From: Pyramidobacter sp. C12-8
Lineage (GTDB): Bacteria > Synergistota > Synergistia > Synergistales > Dethiosulfovibrionaceae
DNA: 64,000 bases
Direction: 5' to 3'
Assembly: GCF_002007215.1 (NCBI RefSeq)
Contig: NZ_MUHX01000013.1
Span: 1-64,000 of the forward strand
Position 1 is the first letter of the stretch. Each line of letters begins with the position of its first letter. The position numbers and the translations under genes were made by a program. Shown here one piece after another: positions 15,748 through 25,095 of the stretch. The notes beneath the pieces were generated by a model. That model was not told the DNA's origin. It saw only the letters and a list, made by a program, of their open reading frames with translations, and ran no database searches.

Positions 15748-17736
15748 ATGGATGAAATGAAGAAAGAGTCAGGCGCGACAGAGCTGCCGCAAGAGAAAAA
15801 GCAGCTGAATGCCGACACGGTGGCCGGCGACCAGAGCGCAGTCCAGGAGAATCTCGAAAAGTACGATACGGAATCGCGGTACCGTCGCCCGGATGGTTTC
15901 TGGGGCAAGGCGATCAAGCTCATCTGCATCGTTTTTTCTCTGTTCCAGTTCTATACGGCCGGTTTCGGCGTGCTGCCGGCGCAGATTCAGCGTCCTCTGC
16001 ACGTGTTCTTCACGTTCGTGCTGATTTTCCTGCTGTATCCTTCGTTCGCGTCGTTCTCCAGAAAGACGATGCATTGGCTCGACGTGGTGCTGGCCGTTCT
16101 TGCCGGTTCGACGATGATCTACCTTGTCGTCAATTACGAGGCGATCCTGTACCGCGGCGGGCTGCCCACGACGTTCGACCTGATCTTCGGCGCTCTGGCG
16201 ATCCTGTTCACGTTCGAAGCGGCGCGCCGCATCGTCGGGCTGCCGATCGTGCTTGTCGCCCTGGTCTTCGTGCTCTACGCCCATTTCGGCAAGATCATGC
16301 CCGGCTTCCTCGCTCACCGCGGTTTCAGCTGGACGCGCATCGTCAACCACATGTACCTGACCACTGAAGGGATTCTTGGCTCGCCCGTCGGCGTTTCTTC
16401 GACCTTCGTCTTCATGTTCATCCTGTTTGGCGCTTTCCTGAACAAGACCGGGCTGGGCAAGTTCTTCATCGATCTGGCCCTTGCCGCGGCCGGGCATCAG
16501 GCCGGCGGCCCGGCCAAAGTGGCCGTCATCTCGTCGGCGTTCTTCGGCACCATTTCCGGCAGTTCCGTGGCCAACACGGTGACGACGGGAACGTTCACGA
16601 TCCCGCTGATGAAGAGCATCGGTTACCTGCCGCACTTTGCCGGCGCCGTCGAAGCGGCGTCGTCCACGGGCGGCCAGCTGATGCCCCCGATCATGGGGGC
16701 GGCGGCTTTTATCATGTCCGACTTCATCGGCGTGCCCTACATCACGATCGCCATTGCCGCCGTGCTTCCCGCCCTGCTCTATTACATGGCCGTGTTCATC
16801 ATGATCCACATGGAAGCCAAGCGCCTCGGCCTGCGGGGGCTGCCCAAAGAGCAGCTGCCCAACACGAAGAAGATCTTCCTGGCCGGCGGGCACCTGCTCA
16901 TCCCGCTGTTCGTCATCGTTTACATGCTGATCAAAGGCTATACGCCGCTGAAGGCCGCGTTCTACAGCATCCTCTGGACGGTGGCCGTGGCCATGTGCCG
17001 CAAGAACACGCGCATGAAGCTGAGCGACATCATCGCCGCTTTCGACGAAGGCGCCCGCAGCGCTCTCGGCGTCGCCGCGGCCTGCGCCTGCGCCGGCCTC
17101 GTGATCGGCTCCGTGACGCTGACCGGCATCGGCCTGAAGCTTGCCAACGGCATTGTTTCGCTGGCGGGCGGGCATTTGTTCTTCACGCTGGTGCTGACCA
17201 TGATCACGTCGATCTTGCTCGGCATGGGGCTGCCCACGACCGCCAAGTACATCGTGCTGGCTTCGATGGCCGCGCCCGCCATTCAGAAGTTCGGCGTGCC
17301 CGTGCTGGCGGCGCATATGTTCATCTTCTACTACGGCATCATCGCCGACCTGACGCCGCCGGTCGCGCTGGCGGCCTACGCCGGCGCCGGCATCGCCGGA
17401 GCCAACCCGATGCGCACCGGTTTTACCGCCCTGCGTCTGGCCGTGGCCGGATTTTTGATTCCCTATTTCTTCGTTTACAGCCCCGAACTGCTGATGATCA
17501 ACGCCTCCGTCGCCAACACGACCGTGCCGGTCGTGACGGCGATCCTCGGCACCGTGCTGCTGTCCTTCGCGGCGGCGGGCTACTGGCTGCGCAATCTGAA
17601 CCTGTTCGAGCGCGCCGTGATCTTCGCCGCTTCGCTGCTGCTGATCCAGCCTGGCTGGATGACCGACGTGATCGGCGCCGGCGTCGGCGTGGCGATGTAT
17701 CTGCTTCAAAAGATGACGCTGAAAAACAGGGCGTGA
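15748..17736 (+). CDS. Fused TRAP permease (4TM/12TM)
   Basis: A 662-residue membrane protein: a charged cytosolic N-terminus of about 60 residues, a DctQ-like four-helix part, then a DctM-like part with GTISGSSVANTVTTGTFTIPLM, SSTGGQLMPPIMGAAAFIM and LGMGLPTTAKYIVL. The fused architecture is typical of TAXI-TRAP systems, so it should form the transporter with the binding protein at 14128. These systems import organic acids using a sodium or proton gradient. The long charged N-terminal extension (MDEMKKESGATELPQEKKQL) is unremarkable but could bind a regulator. Confidence 0.93.
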   Translation: MDEMKKESGATELPQEKKQLNADTVAGDQSAVQENLEKYDTESRYRRPDGFWGKAIKLICIVFSLFQFYTAGFGVLPAQIQRPLHVFFTFVLIFLLYPSFASFSRKTMHWLDVVLAVLAGSTMIYLVVNYEAILYRGGLPTTFDLIFGALAILFTFEAARRIVGLPIVLVALVFVLYAHFGKIMPGFLAHRGFSWTRIVNHMYLTTEGILGSPVGVSSTFVFMFILFGAFLNKTGLGKFFIDLALAAAGHQAGGPAKVAVISSAFFGTISGSSVANTVTTGTFTIPLMKSIGYLPHFAGAVEAASSTGGQLMPPIMGAAAFIMSDFIGVPYITIAIAAVLPALLYYMAVFIMIHMEAKRLGLRGLPKEQLPNTKKIFLAGGHLLIPLFVIVYMLIKGYTPLKAAFYSILWTVAVAMCRKNTRMKLSDIIAAFDEGARSALGVAAACACAGLVIGSVTLTGIGLKLANGIVSLAGGHLFFTLVLTMITSILLGMGLPTTAKYIVLASMAAPAIQKFGVPVLAAHMFIFYYGIIADLTPPVALAAYAGAGIAGANPMRTGFTALRLAVAGFLIPYFFVYSPELLMINASVANTTVPVVTAILGTVLLSFAAAGYWLRNLNLFERAVIFAASLLLIQPGWMTDVIGAGVGVAMYLLQKMTLKNRA

Positions 17737-17747
17737 CGCTTGCGCCC

Positions 17748-17786
17748 AATCCGGACCGGCTGCTGGGCAGCCGGTCCGGATTTTCT
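17748..17786 (+). terminator. Terminator of the TRAP operon
   Basis: A perfect 16-bp stem, 17748-17763 with 17767-17782, ends in a short T-run (17781-17784). Confidence 0.88.
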
Positions 17787-17806
17787 GTCGGGGGCGACGC
17801 AGAAAT

Positions 17807-17850
17807 TTCATCCTATCGGGTGATGCGAGCGTCTCGTTCCATGGTAGGAT
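17807..17850 (+). promoter_or_regulatory. Shared regulatory motif plus -10 box (site C)
   Basis: TTCATCCTATCGGGTGATGC at 17807-17826 is followed, 21 bp after GGGTGA, by TAGGAT at 17845-17850. The same arrangement occurs at 41933-41977, 50185-50228 and 50990-51033. The motif covers the -35 position, which suits an activator. The next gene is at 18097. Confidence 0.55.
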
Positions 17851-18096
17851 ACGGATGGATGCGGCGTTCCGTGAAGGCCGCCGGCCGATGAGCGGCGCGC
17901 GGATGGCACGCCGGGGGCCGTGCGAAGGGAAAGGCACGAAGAATATCCCGCTTTAGATAGTATTTTATTTAATATTATGCATTGAGGAAAGAGTTTCGGA
18001 ATGATAAGATTCAAACCGGTAGTACGCCTTTCGTAAGAGGGGCTGATGTGGTTCTTGCCGCAGGGCAAGACGAATATTTGAAAGGTGGAATGTCTT
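17851..18096 (+). other. Noncoding leader before the 18097 gene
   Basis: No gene is supported. If transcription starts at site C the leader is about 240 nt. It contains an AT-rich patch (17956-17980) that could be a second promoter, and a hairpin TCTTGCC/GGGCAAGA just before the ribosome-binding site. Confidence 0.4.
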
Positions 18097-19632
18097 ATGA
18101 AGAAATTCCGTTCCGTTCTGGCCGCTTCGGCGGCGTTGGCGCTCCTGGTGTCTTCCGCGTTCGCTGCTCCCCGACCGGGCGATCTGACGACCGGTCTGGT
18201 TGGCGGCGGCGACTGGGCCGCGTTCGGACTGCGCGACGCGCAGGCGCTGCTGAACAAACCGGCGGATTCTCTGCTGATGCGCGCCATGAAAATGCTGCCC
18301 GCCGAGCAGGTGAAGAACTACGCCGACAAGGCCGGCAGCTTCGACGTGCGCATCGCTCTGAAGTCGAGCCTCGACGAGGTCGACAAGCTGGCTCTGGCGA
18401 TGGAGATGAAAGCGCCCCTGACCGCCGAGGATTTTGCGGCCGCCGGCAATTTCAAGGCCCCCGAGTTCACGGTGACCGCTCCCGAAGGCACGACCGTCAC
18501 GCCGCTGGGCACGGTTGACTCCGAGGACGGCTCCATCGGCCTGATTTATTTGGCGACGCTGGAGCGCGACGGCGCCAAGTACCTGATCGGCGCGAGCGGC
18601 GATCCCGCCAACCTGGCCGTGATGGCCGGCGCTCCCGAGAACAGCGCCGTGGTGACGGCCCGCACGCCCGCCAACGTTTGGGCGCAGATGCAGATCTCGG
18701 CGGAGACGCTGGCCAAGATGGACGCGCCGCTGCCGCAGCCGCTCAGCCTCGAACTGGGGCTTGACGACACGGCGACGTCCGTGAAGGCGATGCTGTGGAG
18801 CAACCTTGTGGACGAGATCGGCGCCCTGATCGGCAAAGATCTGCGCGCCGTGCTCAACGGCGGCGCCGCGGCCAAGGCCCCGTTCGTCTACGGCTCTTCG
18901 CCGCTGGCCGCTCTCGTGAACCTGTCCGCTTCCTTCCTGCCGGAGAACTTCAAGCTCGCCGACCTGATCGCCGACGCGGACATGCTCAAGGAAGCCGAGT
19001 CAGAAATCAATGGAGCCATTGGCGCCGTTGGCCTTGAGTGGGCGGACGTCGTCAAGATCCTGCGCGGCAACGTCACGCTCGGCGTGGCCGGCAAGCTGGC
19101 CGCTCCCATGGTGGGCGAAATCCCCGGCCTGTACCTGCACGTTTCCGACATCGACGCCGCCAAGGCGGCCGCGCTTGCCAACATGCTCGCCGAGCAGGGC
19201 AAGATGGTGGCCGGCGAACCGGCCGCCTACGACGCGGACGGCTGGAAGGGCTTCGCGTTCGCCGCGCCCGTCTCGGTCCTCGTCGCCGGCGGCGAGAAGG
19301 GCCTGCTGATCGCCGGCATGAACGCCGATCAATTCGGTCAGGCCGCCGAAGCGGCTTCCGGCCTTGCGGCGGCGCTCGAACCCCGCAACGTGGCGCTCGG
19401 CTTTGACGTCAAAGTCCTGCAGCCCGTGCTGAAGAAGCTGTTCGCCGACTTCGGCGACAGCGTCATGCCGGCGCTGGGCGGCGACGACGCGAAGGGCATC
19501 GTCTCCATGGTACTGGACAACATGGGCATGATCGACGCGGTCAACCTGGTCAACGCCGACGCCGACACGCTCGTGCTCGAAGTGACGCCCAACGCCGAAA
19601 TGGTGGGCGCGATCCTGCCCGCGGCGCAGTAA
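18097..19632 (+). CDS. Exported protein of unknown function
   Basis: A 511-residue protein with a clean signal peptide (MKKFRSVLAASAALALLVSSAFA) and no lipobox. The mature part is rich in Ala, Asp and Leu with alternating helices and strands; I recognise no domain or catalytic motif. AAAGGTGG lies 8 bp before ATG 18097. It stands alone between two terminators. Its upstream region carries the motif shared with the sensor-gene promoter, so it may be a target of the same regulator. It resembles the large exported proteins common in this genome group, but I can say no more. Confidence 0.8.
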   Translation: MKKFRSVLAASAALALLVSSAFAAPRPGDLTTGLVGGGDWAAFGLRDAQALLNKPADSLLMRAMKMLPAEQVKNYADKAGSFDVRIALKSSLDEVDKLALAMEMKAPLTAEDFAAAGNFKAPEFTVTAPEGTTVTPLGTVDSEDGSIGLIYLATLERDGAKYLIGASGDPANLAVMAGAPENSAVVTARTPANVWAQMQISAETLAKMDAPLPQPLSLELGLDDTATSVKAMLWSNLVDEIGALIGKDLRAVLNGGAAAKAPFVYGSSPLAALVNLSASFLPENFKLADLIADADMLKEAESEINGAIGAVGLEWADVVKILRGNVTLGVAGKLAAPMVGEIPGLYLHVSDIDAAKAAALANMLAEQGKMVAGEPAAYDADGWKGFAFAAPVSVLVAGGEKGLLIAGMNADQFGQAAEAASGLAAALEPRNVALGFDVKVLQPVLKKLFADFGDSVMPALGGDDAKGIVSMVLDNMGMIDAVNLVNADADTLVLEVTPNAEMVGAILPAAQ

Positions 19633-19665
19633 AAACGTTCTTTCCGCACGTTTCAAGAAACGAAA

Positions 19666-19713
19666 AACAAACGAACCGCCCCGCTGAAATTTCAGCGGGG
19701 CGGTTCGTTTGTT
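19666..19713. terminator. Bidirectional terminator, 48-bp perfect palindrome
   Basis: Bases 19666-19689 are exactly complementary to 19690-19713, with AAATTT at the centre, between two convergent genes. It can serve both strands; the outer AACAAACG/CGTTTGTT arms supply the T-rich side. Confidence 0.85.
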
Positions 19714-19724
19714 GGGCGCGCCGT

Positions 19725-20960
<1,236 letters not shown>

Positions 20961-21008
20961 GAAAGATCCTCCTTCGAAAAAGCAATGGGAAATTGTTGGC
21001 GCGAAACT

Positions 21009-21014
21009 ATTCTA
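21009..21014 (-). promoter_or_regulatory. -10 box of pepT
   Basis: TAGAAT on the minus strand, 48 bp before the pepT start and directly after the dpp terminator. The -35 region is A/T-rich without a clear hexamer. Confidence 0.5.
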
Positions 21015-21041
21015 CCGCAAAAAAATAAAAACGGCGTCATC

Positions 21042-21073
21042 AAAAAAGGGCCTGTGGCGCACACAGACCCTTT
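21042..21073 (-). terminator. Terminator of the peptide ABC operon
   Basis: On the minus strand AAAGGGTCTGTG pairs with CACAGGCCCTTT (one mismatch) and runs into TTTTTTG, 12 bp after the last ABC gene. Confidence 0.85.
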
Positions 21074-21085
21074 GGGGGAGCGATA

Positions 21086-22069
21086 TTAACGGGCGTACTG
21101 GAGCTTGCCGGTGAAATGGCAGGCCACGAAATGGTTCGGCTCGTACTCGTTCAGCTCGGGTGACTGCTGGCGGCAGACGTCCTGGGCGAAACGGCAGCGG
21201 CCGGCGAAGCGGCAGCCCTGGGGCGGGTTGACGGGGCTGGGCACGTCGCCTTCGAGGATGATGCGGTTGCGTTTCTGTCCCACCTTGGGGATGGGAATGG
21301 CCGACAGCAGCGCCTGCGTGTAGGGATGCAGGGGATTCTTGAAGGTGGTCTTGTAGTCCGTCAGCTCCACGATCTTGCCCAGATACATGACGGCGATGCG
21401 GTCGGAGAGGTGCTTGACGACGCTGAGATTGTGGGAGATGAACACGTAGGTGTAGTTGTTCTCCTTCTGCAGCTGGTTGAGAAGATTGAGCACCTGAGCC
21501 TGGATGCACACGTCGAGGGCGGAAACGGGTTCGTCGAGGACGATGAACTCGGGATCGAGCGCCAGCGAGCGGGCGATGCCGATGCGCTGGCGGCGGCCGC
21601 CGTCCAGTTCGTGAGGGTAGGCGCCGATCAGGCGGCGGGCCAGGCCGACCGTGTCCATCAGCTTGGTGATGCGGTCGTTCATTTCTTTGCGGCTGGAGCA
21701 GATCTTGTTGACGATCAGCGGTTCGGCGATCAGTTCGGAAACGGAAAGGCGGGGGTTCAGGCAGGAGTAGGGATCCTGGAAAACGATCTGGACCTTTTTG
21801 CGCATTTCTTTCATTTCGCCCTTGCTCAGGCCGACGATGTCGCGTCCCCAGAACTTCACTTCGCCGGAAGTCGGTTCCAGCAGGCGGATCATGGCGCGGC
21901 CGAGCGTGGACTTGCCGCAGCCGGATTCGCCGACCAATCCCAGCGTCTCGCCGCGGTTGACGAAGAAAGAAACGTCGTCGACCGCATGGAGCAGACCGCG
22001 CGGCGTGTTGAAGTACTTCTTCAGGTGGTTGACAACTACCATGGGCTGGTTGTTCAGCTGTTCAGTCAT
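21086..22069 (-). CDS. dppF: Peptide ABC transporter ATPase (DppF-like)
   Basis: A 327-residue ATPase of the dipeptide/oligopeptide importer. Walker A GESGCGKST, Q-loop VFQDPYSCLNP, Walker B FIVLDEPVSALD and switch FISHNLSV are present, and the C-terminal GCRFAGRC is the oligopeptide/dipeptide ATPase extension. The signature reads LDGGRRQR in place of LSGGQ, a variant I recall from DppF-like proteins. ATG 22069 is preferred because AGGAGG is 9 bp upstream; ATG 22075 would leave only 3 bp. It is the last gene of a five-gene operon, partner of the DppD-like ATPase. Confidence 0.93.
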   Translation of the reverse strand: MTEQLNNQPMVVVNHLKKYFNTPRGLLHAVDDVSFFVNRGETLGLVGESGCGKSTLGRAMIRLLEPTSGEVKFWGRDIVGLSKGEMKEMRKKVQIVFQDPYSCLNPRLSVSELIAEPLIVNKICSSRKEMNDRITKLMDTVGLARRLIGAYPHELDGGRRQRIGIARSLALDPEFIVLDEPVSALDVCIQAQVLNLLNQLQKENNYTYVFISHNLSVVKHLSDRIAVMYLGKIVELTDYKTTFKNPLHPYTQALLSAIPIPKVGQKRNRIILEGDVPSPVNPPQGCRFAGRCRFAQDVCRQQSPELNEYEPNHFVACHFTGKLQYAR

Positions 22070-22084
22070 AGTCATCGGCCTCCT

Positions 22085-23074
22085 TTAGTCGTTCTTCAGC
22101 GCCGCCGTGCGCACGGGGCAGGCGACGAAATGTCCGGGCGCCACTTCGGCCATTTCCGGCGCGCTCTTGGAGCAGTTTTCCGTCGCGTAGGGGCAGCGGG
22201 GATGGAAGCAGCAGCCCGAAGGCAGGTTGGTGGGATCGGGCATCAGGCCGTGGATGACCTTCAACTCTTCCTGCTCCGACTCGAGGTCGGGCAGCGAGTT
22301 GAACAGCCCTTCCGTGTAGGGATGCAGGCGGTGGTTGTAGATCATCTCGGTCGTGCCGTACTCGACGACGCGACCGGCGTACATGATGGCCACCTTATCG
22401 CACATCTCGGCGACGATGCCCAGGTCGTGGGTGATCATGATCATGGCGGTCTTGAACTTTTCCTTGAGCTCGTGCATCAGCTCGAGCACCTGAGCCTGGA
22501 TCGTCACGTCCAGAGCCGTGGTCGGCTCGTCGGCGATCAGCAGCGTCGGGTCGCAGGCCAGCGCGATGGCGATGACGACGCGCTGCTTCATGCCGCCCGA
22601 AAACTGGTGCGGGAAGGCGACGCCGCGCTCGCGGGGGATGCCGACCAGTTCGAGCATGTCGCCGGCGCGTTTGAGCGCGTCGGCCTTGGTGCCCTTCTGG
22701 TGCAGCTCCACCATCTCGGCGATCTGTTCGACGACGGGAACGACGGGATCCAGCGAGGTCATGGGATCCTGGAAGATCATCGCGATCTTGCCGCCGCGGA
22801 TGGCGCGCATCTGGCTTTCGGGCTTGCTCAGCAGGCTCTCGCCTTCGAAGAGGATGTCGCCGGAAACGATCTTGGCGGGCGGCATGGGCAGCAGGCGCAT
22901 GATGCCCAGCGCGGTGGTCGTCTTGCCGGCGCCCGTTTCGCCGACGAAGCCCAGCGTCTCGCCGGGCGCCAGTTCGAGGTTCAGCCCTTCGACGGCGTGG
23001 ACGCGGCCGCTCTCGGTGACGTAGTGGATGGTCAGATCCTTGATCTCGAGGAGCAAATCTTTGTTTTCGGACAT
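22085..23074 (-). CDS. dppD: Peptide ABC transporter ATPase (DppD-like)
   Basis: A 329-residue ATPase with Walker A GETGAGKTT, Q-loop IFQDPMTSLDP, signature FSGGMKQR, Walker B LLIADEPTTALD and switch MITHDLG, plus the C-terminal CCFHPRCPYA segment that carries Cys residues in this family. It forms the ATPase heterodimer with DppF. GGAGGAG precedes the ATG. It follows the DppC-like gene by 13 bp. Confidence 0.94.
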   Translation of the reverse strand: MSENKDLLLEIKDLTIHYVTESGRVHAVEGLNLELAPGETLGFVGETGAGKTTTALGIMRLLPMPPAKIVSGDILFEGESLLSKPESQMRAIRGGKIAMIFQDPMTSLDPVVPVVEQIAEMVELHQKGTKADALKRAGDMLELVGIPRERGVAFPHQFSGGMKQRVVIAIALACDPTLLIADEPTTALDVTIQAQVLELMHELKEKFKTAMIMITHDLGIVAEMCDKVAIMYAGRVVEYGTTEMIYNHRLHPYTEGLFNSLPDLESEQEELKVIHGLMPDPTNLPSGCCFHPRCPYATENCSKSAPEMAEVAPGHFVACPVRTAALKND

Positions 23075-23087
23075 GGCAGGCTCCTCC

Positions 23088-23966
23088 TTAGCGCTTCAGC
23101 TTGGGATCCAGGGCGTCGCGAAGACCGTCGCCGAGGAAGTTCAGGGCCAGAATCGTGAGCATGATGGCCAGGCCGGGATAGAGCGTCAGATGCGGGAAGT
23201 CGCGGATGTACTGACGCCCGCCGGAGAGCATGGCGCCCCATTCGGGATTGGGCGGCTGGATGCCCAGCCCGATGAACGACAGCCCGGCCGCGTTGAGGAT
23301 CGCCGAGGCGACGCCCAGCGTGGACTGGACGATGATCGGGGCCATGCTGTTGGGAATGATGTGGCGCAGAATGATGCGCAGATCGGAAGAGCCGACGGCG
23401 CGGGCCGCTTCGACGTACTCCATGCCGCGGATCGAGAGCACCGAGCCGCGCACGATGCGCGCGTAGTTGGGAACGGCGGAAATGCCGACGGCGATCATCA
23501 TGTTGAACAAACCCGGCCCGAGCGCCGCGGCGATGGCGATGGCCAGCAGCGTCTGCGGAACGGCCAGCAGCACGTCCATGACGCGCATGATCACGTTGTC
23601 GAGCGTGCCGCCGTAAAAGCCGGCGAACGCGCCGAGCAGGCCGCCGACGACCAGCGAAATGCCGACGGCGATGAAACCGACCTGCAGCGACACGCGCGCG
23701 CCGAAAATCAGGCGGCTGAGAATGTCGCGCCCAAACTCGTCGGTGCCGAGCAGATGCTTGGCCGACGGCAGGTCGAACGTGTGCATCAGGTCCTGCTTGG
23801 AGAAGGAGAACGGCGCCAGCTGATTTGCGAAAATGGCGCAGATGACCAGCAGAATGATAAAACCCAGCCCGAACATGGCCAGAGGACTTTTGCTCAGGCG
23901 ATGCAAGACTTCGGCGATGCCGCGGCGCTGTTTTTTGACGGGAGCGTCGATAACTTTTTCAGTCAT
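23088..23966 (-). CDS. dppC: Peptide ABC transporter permease (DppC-like)
   Basis: A 292-residue permease with about six membrane segments. LLGTDEFGRDILSRLIFGARVSL is the DppC/OppC family signature and EAARAVGSSDLRIILRHIIPN is the EAA loop that contacts the ATPase. ATG 23966 has AGAGGAGG upstream; the longer in-frame start overlaps the preceding gene's end and is rejected. Confidence 0.94.
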   Translation of the reverse strand: MTEKVIDAPVKKQRRGIAEVLHRLSKSPLAMFGLGFIILLVICAIFANQLAPFSFSKQDLMHTFDLPSAKHLLGTDEFGRDILSRLIFGARVSLQVGFIAVGISLVVGGLLGAFAGFYGGTLDNVIMRVMDVLLAVPQTLLAIAIAAALGPGLFNMMIAVGISAVPNYARIVRGSVLSIRGMEYVEAARAVGSSDLRIILRHIIPNSMAPIIVQSTLGVASAILNAAGLSFIGLGIQPPNPEWGAMLSGGRQYIRDFPHLTLYPGLAIMLTILALNFLGDGLRDALDPKLKR

Positions 23967-23979
23967 GAGATGACCTCCT

Positions 23980-24912
23980 CTATCGTTTGTACTGCGCCTT
24001 GATGCGCGGATCGATGAAGGCGTACAGAATGTCAACCAGCAGGTTGACGACGCTGAACGCCGCCGAGACGCACAACACGGCTCCCTGCACCATGGGATAA
24101 TCGCGGGCCATGATGGACGTGAGCATGACGCGCCCGACGCCGGGGATGGCGAAAATCGATTCCGTCAGCAGAGCGCCCGACAGCAAGTGTCCGAACTGGA
24201 GCCCGCAGAGCGTGACCACGGGGATCAGCGCGTTATGCAGCGCGTGCCCCCAGATGACGACGCGTTCGGTCTGCCCTTTGGCGCGCACCGTGCGGATGTA
24301 GTCGGCGCGGATGACCTCGAGCATGGAGGAACGGGTCATGCGCGTGATCATTGAGATGGACTGAGCGGACAGCGCGACCGAAGGCAGGATCATCGCCTTG
24401 AACGTGGAAAAACCCGACGACGGCAGCCAGCGCAGACGCACCGAGAAGAACAGGATCAGCAGCAGCCCCAGCCAGAACACGGGCATGGACAAACCGATCA
24501 TGGCGAAGATCATGGTGACGGTATCGAAAAGCGAGTATTGCTTGATGGCGGAAACGATGCCGCATGGGATGCCGATGAGGACCGCTATGAATATGGCGAA
24601 GCCGGCCAGCTTCAACGTAGCCGGAAACGCCGCCAGCAGCTCCTTCATGACGGGCGTTCTGGAAGCGTAGGAGCGTCCGAGATCTCCCTTGACGACGATC
24701 TTGTATAAATATGTGCCGAAGCGGATCCAGAAGGGATCGTTCAGGCCTTCCCGTTCGCGGAACTCTTGAATGGCAGTCTCCGTGGCCTGGTCGCCGAGCA
24801 CCATCTTGGCCGGGTCCCCCGGCGTCAGATAGAGCAGCAGGAAGACGCAGAACGCCACGCCGACCAGTACGGGAATGAGCAGGATAATCCGGCGGAGAAT
24901 GTATCGAAGCAT
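23980..24912 (-). CDS. dppB: Peptide ABC transporter permease (DppB-like)
   Basis: A 310-residue permease beginning MLRYILRRIILLIPVL, with LYLTPGDPAKMVLG and the EAA-type loop YIRTVRAKGQTERVVIWGHALHNA. AGAAGG lies upstream of ATG 24912, and an earlier in-frame ATG at 24954 has no such site. It is the first permease gene, separated from the binding-protein gene by a terminator-like hairpin. Confidence 0.94.
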   Translation of the reverse strand: MLRYILRRIILLIPVLVGVAFCVFLLLYLTPGDPAKMVLGDQATETAIQEFREREGLNDPFWIRFGTYLYKIVVKGDLGRSYASRTPVMKELLAAFPATLKLAGFAIFIAVLIGIPCGIVSAIKQYSLFDTVTMIFAMIGLSMPVFWLGLLLILFFSVRLRWLPSSGFSTFKAMILPSVALSAQSISMITRMTRSSMLEVIRADYIRTVRAKGQTERVVIWGHALHNALIPVVTLCGLQFGHLLSGALLTESIFAIPGVGRVMLTSIMARDYPMVQGAVLCVSAAFSVVNLLVDILYAFIDPRIKAQYKR

Positions 24913-25021
24913 GGTTTTACCTTCTTTTCGTCGAATTTTGACCGTTGGGTTCACGGTGTGAGAATAAAGACAGATTAGCTATGAATTGGACTCTCAAACC
25001 GATACAGAACGCCAAAGAAAA

Positions 25022-25050
25022 AAGCAGGGGAACAGGAAATTCCCCTGCTT
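25022..25050 (-). terminator. Attenuating terminator after the peptide-binding protein gene
   Basis: On the minus strand AAGCAGGGGAA (25050-25040) pairs with TTCCCCTGCTT (25032-25022), followed by a T-run. It lies between the binding-protein gene and the permease genes, as in the TRAP operon. Confidence 0.88.
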
Positions 25051-25095
25051 GCGCGCGTGCCTGAGTTTTTTCCTCAAGCCGGCAGGCGCTGCGGA

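Noticed and set aside
17950-17985. Third copy of the MITE-like repeat, suggested by ATAGTATTTTATTT
   Set aside because: Only a few bases match the element end and neither the GC-rich core nor an inverted arm is present.
21086-22069. Loss of function in the DppF-like ATPase because its signature is LDGGRRQR
   Set aside because: All other ATPase motifs are intact and I recall the same variant in many DppF-like proteins, so it is probably a lineage form.
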